Positions 4,942-6,039 of a stretch of 6,039 nucleotides of DNA are shown here, in pieces. A program made the position numbers and the translations under genes. The notes below the pieces were generated by a model that worked only from the letters and a program-made list of their open reading frames with translations, ran no database searches and was not told the DNA's origin. Origin of the DNA: Clostridia bacterium (lineage in GTDB: Bacteria > Bacillota > Clostridia > Oscillospirales > Acutalibacteraceae). Position 1 is the first letter of the stretch, and each line of letters opens with the position of its first letter. The stretch is from NCBI GenBank assembly GCA_017425745.1, contig JAFOXT010000365.1, positions 1 to 6,039 of the forward strand. Direction: 5' to 3'.

Positions 4942-6039
4942 TTATGATTTGTAGAATTCTTCGCAAGCTCTGTATGTGCTGTAAACGTCAAACTTCGAAA
5001 CAACCTCATAAGGTGCGTGCATTGAAAGAACGGGAACACCGAGGTCAACAACATCAATGTTGAGGTTTGCAACATACATTGCAACTGTTCCTCCGCCGCC
5101 TTCGTCAACCTTGCCAAGCTCACCAATCTGCCAGGAAACGTTGCCTGCATCAAGAATGCGTCTTACCTTGCCTACAAATTCAGCACTTGCATCTGATGTG
5201 CCTGACTTACCTCTTGAGCCGGTGTACTTTGTAATAACAGCGCCGTGGTTGAGTGTGCAGCAGTTGTACTTGTCGTGAACTGAGGGGAAGGTGGGATCGA
5301 AGCAAGCGTTTACGTCAGCTGAAAGACATTCTGACTTTGAAAGGGCATCTCTGCCGTCAATGCCGTCCATCTTTGCAAGGTCACAGATGAAATACTTCAT
5401 ATAAGCTGAGTTAAGACCTGTGTTGCCGTCTGAACCGATTTCTTCCTTGTCTGAAAGAACAGCAAGAATTGTGTGTTCAGGGATGTCAGCATTGATAACA
5501 GCCTTGTATGCGGGATAAGCGCAAACTCTGTCGTCGTGACCGTAAGCGCCAATCATACTTCTGTCAAAGCCGATATCTGAAACGGGAAGAGCAGGTACAA
5601 GCTCAAGCTCTGCAGAAATGAAATCCTTTTCAATAATGCCGTACTTTTCGTTGAGCATTGAGAGAATGTTGAGCTTTACAAGCTCGCTGCCGCTGTCAGC
5701 CTTGAAGGGTCTTGAGCCGATGAGAATGTTGAGCTCTTCGCCCTTGATGCCGCCGCTGAGTGTTCTTTCACCCTGCTCTCTGCCAAGGTGGGGAAGAAGG
5801 TCAGTAATAACAAACTTGGGCTCGTCAGCCTTTTCACCGATTGAAACCTTGACTGTAGTACCGTCAGCCTTGATCATAACACCGTGAAGCGCAAGGGGAA
5901 TTGCAGTCCACTGATACTTTTTAATACCGCCGTAGTAGTGAGTCTTGAAGTAAGCCATTTCGCAGTCTTCATAAAGAGGTGTGGGCTTAAGGTCAAGACG
6001 GGGTGAGTCGATGTGTGAAGCAACAATCTTTGCGCCTTC
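4942..6039 (-). CDS. M18 family aminopeptidase (N-terminus beyond the window)
   Basis: This cytoplasmic, dinuclear-zinc aminopeptidase of the aspartyl/ApeA-ApeB type removes N-terminal residues from peptides. The frame is open to the window edge: 365 residues are visible, and roughly 90-100 are missing against a usual 450-470. The ATG at 5958 is internal, because conserved motifs lie upstream of it. Visible motifs in order, numbered from the window edge, are HIDSPRLDLKP (zinc His at 9), YGHDDR (166-171), the catalytic/zinc pair in DKEEIGSDGNTG (E199, E200), SADVNACFDPTFPS (about 240-253), VDEGGGGTVA and MHAPYE (zinc His at 341). The SADVNACFDP segment lacks the His of the DxxHAxxPN form in yeast and human enzymes, as I expect for the clostridial type-1 group. 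All core ligands seem present, so it should be active. It is convergent to argG and functionally unrelated. Confidence 0.95.
   Translation of the reverse strand, partial: EGAKIVASHIDSPRLDLKPTPLYEDCEMAYFKTHYYGGIKKYQWTAIPLALHGVMIKADGTTVKVSIGEKADEPKFVITDLLPHLGREQGERTLSGGIKGEELNILIGSRPFKADSGSELVKLNILSMLNEKYGIIEKDFISAELELVPALPVSDIGFDRSMIGAYGHDDRVCAYPAYKAVINADIPEHTILAVLSDKEEIGSDGNTGLNSAYMKYFICDLAKMDGIDGRDALSKSECLSADVNACFDPTFPSVHDKYNCCTLNHGAVITKYTGSRGKSGTSDASAEFVGKVRRILDAGNVSWQIGELGKVDEGGGGTVAMYVANLNIDVVDLGVPVLSMHAPYEVVSKFDVYSTYRACEEFYKS

Noticed and set aside
5956..5958. ATG at 5958 as the start of the M18 aminopeptidase
   Set aside because: The frame stays open to the window edge, and the conserved zinc-binding HIDSPRLDLKP motif lies upstream of this ATG, so it is an internal Met.
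1..6039. CRISPR array, tRNA, rRNA or transposon
   Set aside because: I saw no regularly spaced direct repeats with spacers, no cloverleaf or rRNA-like conserved segment, and no transposase or terminal inverted repeats on either strand.

Overview
The window looks like a chromosomal segment from a moderately AT-rich Firmicute, most likely of class Clostridia and plausibly a Ruminococcaceae/Oscillospiraceae-type gut anaerobe. The signs are strong AGGAG-type ribosome binding sites, consensus sigma-A promoters, a YabE-like DUF348-G5-3D cell-wall protein, an LLH-family phage holin and a clostridial-type M18 aminopeptidase. The taxonomic placement is inferred from gene content only.

Layout from left to right. 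Positions 1-261 hold a possible 3' end of a plus-strand gene and two strong hairpins. A minus-strand gene (262-1533) encodes a membrane-anchored 3D-domain wall hydrolase. It has its own near-perfect promoter (TTGACA, 17 nt, TATAAT) and a very short leader. Upstream of it on the same strand is a compact three-gene lysis cassette (3003 to 1594): an M23-like endolysin with a C-terminal SH3-like domain, a small XhlA-like membrane/coiled-coil protein overlapping it by 4 bp, and an LLH-type holin. No capsid, tail, terminase, integrase or repressor gene is visible in the window, so the cassette appears isolated between cellular genes.

The 423-base divergent region 3004-3426 separates the cassette from argG (plus strand, 3427-4656, argininosuccinate synthase). 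It carries a hairpin in the presumed cassette leader, a candidate promoter for each direction, a small plus-strand ORF that may be a remnant, and four copies of an 8-mer (TTTATGCA or its complement). These copies are spaced 21 and 42 bp apart within pairs, and the last lies inside the argG promoter spacer. This resembles an ArgR/AhrC operator array. argG ends in a textbook terminator. A short spacer with a 7-bp tandem repeat follows, then a terminator shared with the convergent M18 aminopeptidase, whose N-terminus runs off the right edge.

How they work together: argG is an arginine biosynthesis gene with its own control region. The lysis cassette and the 3D-domain protein all act on peptidoglycan or the membrane and lie in the same orientation, but the 3D gene has its own promoter. 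The most notable observations are the orphan, atypically ordered lysis cassette and the helically phased operator array upstream of argG. I do not see convincing evidence for a wholly new system.
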